Part shown: in pieces, positions 30,324 through 32,031 of the stretch | Position numbering within the stretch: the stretch's first letter is position 1 | Layout of the letters: the number at the start of each line of letters is the position of its first letter | NCBI GenBank assembly: GCA_934086395.1 | Contig: CAKOIE010000017.1 | Location: forward strand, 1 to 32,031 | DNA from: an uncultured Bacilli bacterium | GTDB taxonomy: Bacteria; Bacillota_I; Bacilli_A; RF39; UBA660 | DNA length: 32,031 bases | Reading direction: 5' to 3' | Position numbers and translations under genes: made by a program | The notes under the pieces: model-generated | The model's input: the letters and a program-made list of their open reading frames with translations, nothing else | Told to the model about the DNA's origin: nothing | Database searches by the model: none

Positions 30324-31904
30324 ATGAATAAGGTTAAGAATGAAAGAGTAAAGGTATATGTAATGATTGGAACATTATTAATATTATTAATGATGTTTTC
30401 AGGAATAACATATGCTTTTTTTACATCAACAAACAATAATGGAAGTACATCAATAGTAGAAGTAACAGGAGGTAAGATGACCATTAGTTATACTGATGGA
30501 ACAAGTGATTTGTTAACTAGTAAAAATGTTATCCCAAGTAATAATATTATAGTTAATAAAACATTTACTTTAACAGGAACAAATACGACAAGTGGACTTT
30601 CTATGCCATATAAAGTAGGACTAGATTATATATCAGAGTTTAGTGATGGAATGATTCATTACTATATAAAAAGTACAACAACAAATAGTAATGTAACAAG
30701 TAACCTAGTTGGAACAGCAAATCAAACGATACCAGGTAATACACCAGAAACAGGCTATACTCATGGAACTTTACAAAAAGGAAATAGATACCTAGAACTA
30801 GCAACAGGAGAGTTTAAAACAAATACAACAAATCAAACAATTACATTTAATTTAAAATTACAATTTCCAGATAATGGTTTAAACCAAGATAGTGAAAAAG
30901 GAAAAAGTTTAACTGGAAAGATAGTAATTAATTATAAAGAATCAGCAACAGATACATTAATTGCTAAATTTGATAGTGAAACAAAAACAAATGAAGTATC
31001 AACAAGTGGATTATTTATAGATAATACAAGTGATGTAAACTTAAGATATACTGGAGCTAATCCAAAGAATTATGTTGAGTTTGCTAACACCGGAGAACTA
31101 TGGAGAATAATAGGCGTATTTAATGTAAAAGATTCAACTGGTAAAATTGAAAGAAAGATTAAATTAGTTAGAAATGAATCATTAGGAGAATTTTCATGGG
31201 ATGCAACTGGAAATAATAATTATGGTTTTAATGATTGGACAGAAGCAGACTTAAAGAATGAATTAAATGGTGATTATTTAAATACAGCTTTAACTGCAAA
31301 TAAGAATAATTGGTATAATTCATATTATGATTCAAGTACTAATAAACCCGTACTTCGTCAAACTGGGGTATTTAATTATACTAACGTTATAAAAAGTAAT
31401 TATCAAAATATGATAAGTGAAAGTGTATGGAACATTGGTGGAAATAGTTATAACAATCCAAATATTCCACCATATGGATTGCCTCTATTAGATCAATATA
31501 ATAAAGAAAGAGGAACAATCACCTATCAAAATAGTCGCCCTACCAAATGGACAGGTAAGGTTGGACTAATATATGCAAGTGATTATGGATATGCATCAAC
31601 AAATAGTGAATGTAGAGAAAATTTAAGAGCTGGTGTAACATATGATAAAGCAAATAATATATGGGATTACTCAAACGGAAAATGTAAGACAGATAACTGG
31701 TTATTTAAATCAAAATGGTATTGGACATTGTCGCCTTACTCTGGTGACTTGCCTTATGTGTTCTATGCGTTTAGGGACGGTGCTGTCTACTTCGACTACG
31801 TGTCTATCTCTCACGTGGTGTTTCCGGCCGTTTTCTTGAAATCTGATATCTTGATAGCTAGTGGAACTGGTGAAAAAGATAGCCCTTATAAATTAAGTTT
31901 ATAA
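30324..31904 (+). CDS. Hypervariable surface protein, DGR-type target, copy 3
   Basis: The protein has 526 residues and is the close paralogue of copy 2 along most of its length, including the anchor segment (10-32) and the 128-nt identical N-terminal coding stretch. The C-terminal module from Trp467 (WTLSPYSG, then VFYAF, AVYF, VVFPAVFLKSD) carries a block that is 52% GC and 11% adenine. The block is followed by the 45-nt homing-site-like segment shared with copy 1. The protein ends with the family's usual SPYKLSL. It lies directly after mraY under the G-run promoter with the perfect -35. Which ligand it binds is unknown. Confidence 0.82.
   Translation: MNKVKNERVKVYVMIGTLLILLMMFSGITYAFFTSTNNNGSTSIVEVTGGKMTISYTDGTSDLLTSKNVIPSNNIIVNKTFTLTGTNTTSGLSMPYKVGLDYISEFSDGMIHYYIKSTTTNSNVTSNLVGTANQTIPGNTPETGYTHGTLQKGNRYLELATGEFKTNTTNQTITFNLKLQFPDNGLNQDSEKGKSLTGKIVINYKESATDTLIAKFDSETKTNEVSTSGLFIDNTSDVNLRYTGANPKNYVEFANTGELWRIIGVFNVKDSTGKIERKIKLVRNESLGEFSWDATGNNNYGFNDWTEADLKNELNGDYLNTALTANKNNWYNSYYDSSTNKPVLRQTGVFNYTNVIKSNYQNMISESVWNIGGNSYNNPNIPPYGLPLLDQYNKERGTITYQNSRPTKWTGKVGLIYASDYGYASTNSECRENLRAGVTYDKANNIWDYSNGKCKTDNWLFKSKWYWTLSPYSGDLPYVFYAFRDGAVYFDYVSISHVVFPAVFLKSDILIASGTGEKDSPYKLSL
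31722..31874 (+). other. Putative DGR variable region (VR) with homing-site-like 3' end, copy 3
   Basis: The block 31722-31830 aligns gap-free with 15522-15630 at 58 of 109 positions. The next 45 nt (31831-31874 plus one flanking base) match copy 1 at all but one base. GC is 52 of 100 and adenine 11 of 100 over 31731-31830, whereas upstream coding sequence is A-rich. Confidence 0.77.
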
Positions 31905-31980
31905 ATATATTGAAAGATAGTTCGTTCAATTAACTGTGTCTTTGTATAAATAATTTTTGATAATGTTGAATATAAATTTC

Positions 31981-32031
31981 TTTATATAAATTAATTTGCT
32001 AAAAGTTATATATAATAAATTAAAAATTTAT
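31981..32031 (+). repeat. Cassette flank repeat at the window end
   Basis: It matches 15831-15881, the flank that leads into the G-run promoter of copy 2. The window ends inside it. Confidence 0.65.

Noticed and set aside
1..32031. Mycoplasma-type genetic code (TGA = Trp)
   Set aside because: Trp is encoded by TGG throughout and TGA serves as stop in proS and rlmN.
1..32031. CRISPR array, tRNA or rRNA genes, insertion sequence with intact transposase
   Set aside because: No regularly spaced short repeats, no tRNA-like cloverleaf or rRNA segment, and no complete transposase were seen; only the Rpn-like remnant at 76-471 is mobile-element related.

Overview
The window is very AT-rich with A-rich coding strands. 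TGA is used as a stop (proS and rlmN end in TGA) and never appears as a sense codon in the genes read here, so the standard bacterial code applies, not the mycoplasma code. Peptidoglycan genes (mraY, a glucosaminidase), sortases with wall-anchored adhesins, a PASTA kinase and a SpoVIF-like protein point to a low-GC Bacilli/Firmicutes lineage with a cell wall. The style resembles uncultured gut Bacilli of the RF39 type; that placement is inference from gene content and composition only.

Layout. 1-700: start of a leftward gene, a decayed Rpn/PD-(D/E)XK transposase-nuclease fragment and a leftward ferredoxin. 790-6720: a surface locus with a tail-anchored acidic protein, a thioester/CnaB wall-anchored adhesin overlapping its sortase, a membrane protein, and a convergent class B sortase with a large cytoplasmic N-terminal extension. 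6800-8930: proS, a 37-residue membrane peptide gene too short for most gene finders, and a SpoVIF-like gene. 9000-13973: a tightly overlapping housekeeping operon, rlmN-prpC-prkC-rsgA-rpe. 13974-17550: two cassettes, each a promoter containing a G-run followed by a large membrane-anchored surface protein. 17772-21777: a compact Tad-like secretion operon (cpaB-, cpaF-, tadB- and tadC-like) with no pilin or prepilin peptidase gene visible. 21830-23755: a coiled-coil/acidic protein and a small partner. 23800-27233: a secreted glucosaminidase ending in a dockerin, followed by a membrane-anchored cohesin protein. 27300-30220: a DUF2974-type hydrolase, a YjbR-like protein and mraY. 30260-32031: a third G-run promoter/surface-protein cassette; the window stops inside flanking repeat sequence that elsewhere immediately precedes another such promoter.

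Main result. The three cassettes (genes at 14040, 15958 and 30324) look like hypervariable surface proteins of a diversity-generating retroelement (DGR) whose reverse transcriptase and template lie outside the window. In copies 1 and 3 the 3' end carries a gap-free 109-nt block that differs at 51 positions. It is followed by a 44/45-identical block resembling an initiation-of-mutagenic-homing site. The variable blocks are 50-52% GC and only 11-14% adenine on the coding strand, in an A-rich genome, which is the expected footprint of adenine-directed mutagenesis. Each cassette is also driven by a -35/-10 promoter whose spacer holds a run of 6, 7 or 8 G, giving spacers of 15, 16 and 19 nt. That is a plausible slipped-strand phase switch. 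The combination of phase-variable expression and DGR-type sequence diversification, with cassettes placed directly behind housekeeping genes (rpe, mraY), is the part most worth following up.

Secondary highlights are the cohesin/dockerin pair on a peptidoglycan hydrolase, a sortase lacking the usual catalytic arginine beside a thioester adhesin, and recurrent extended -10 promoters with very short or absent leaders.
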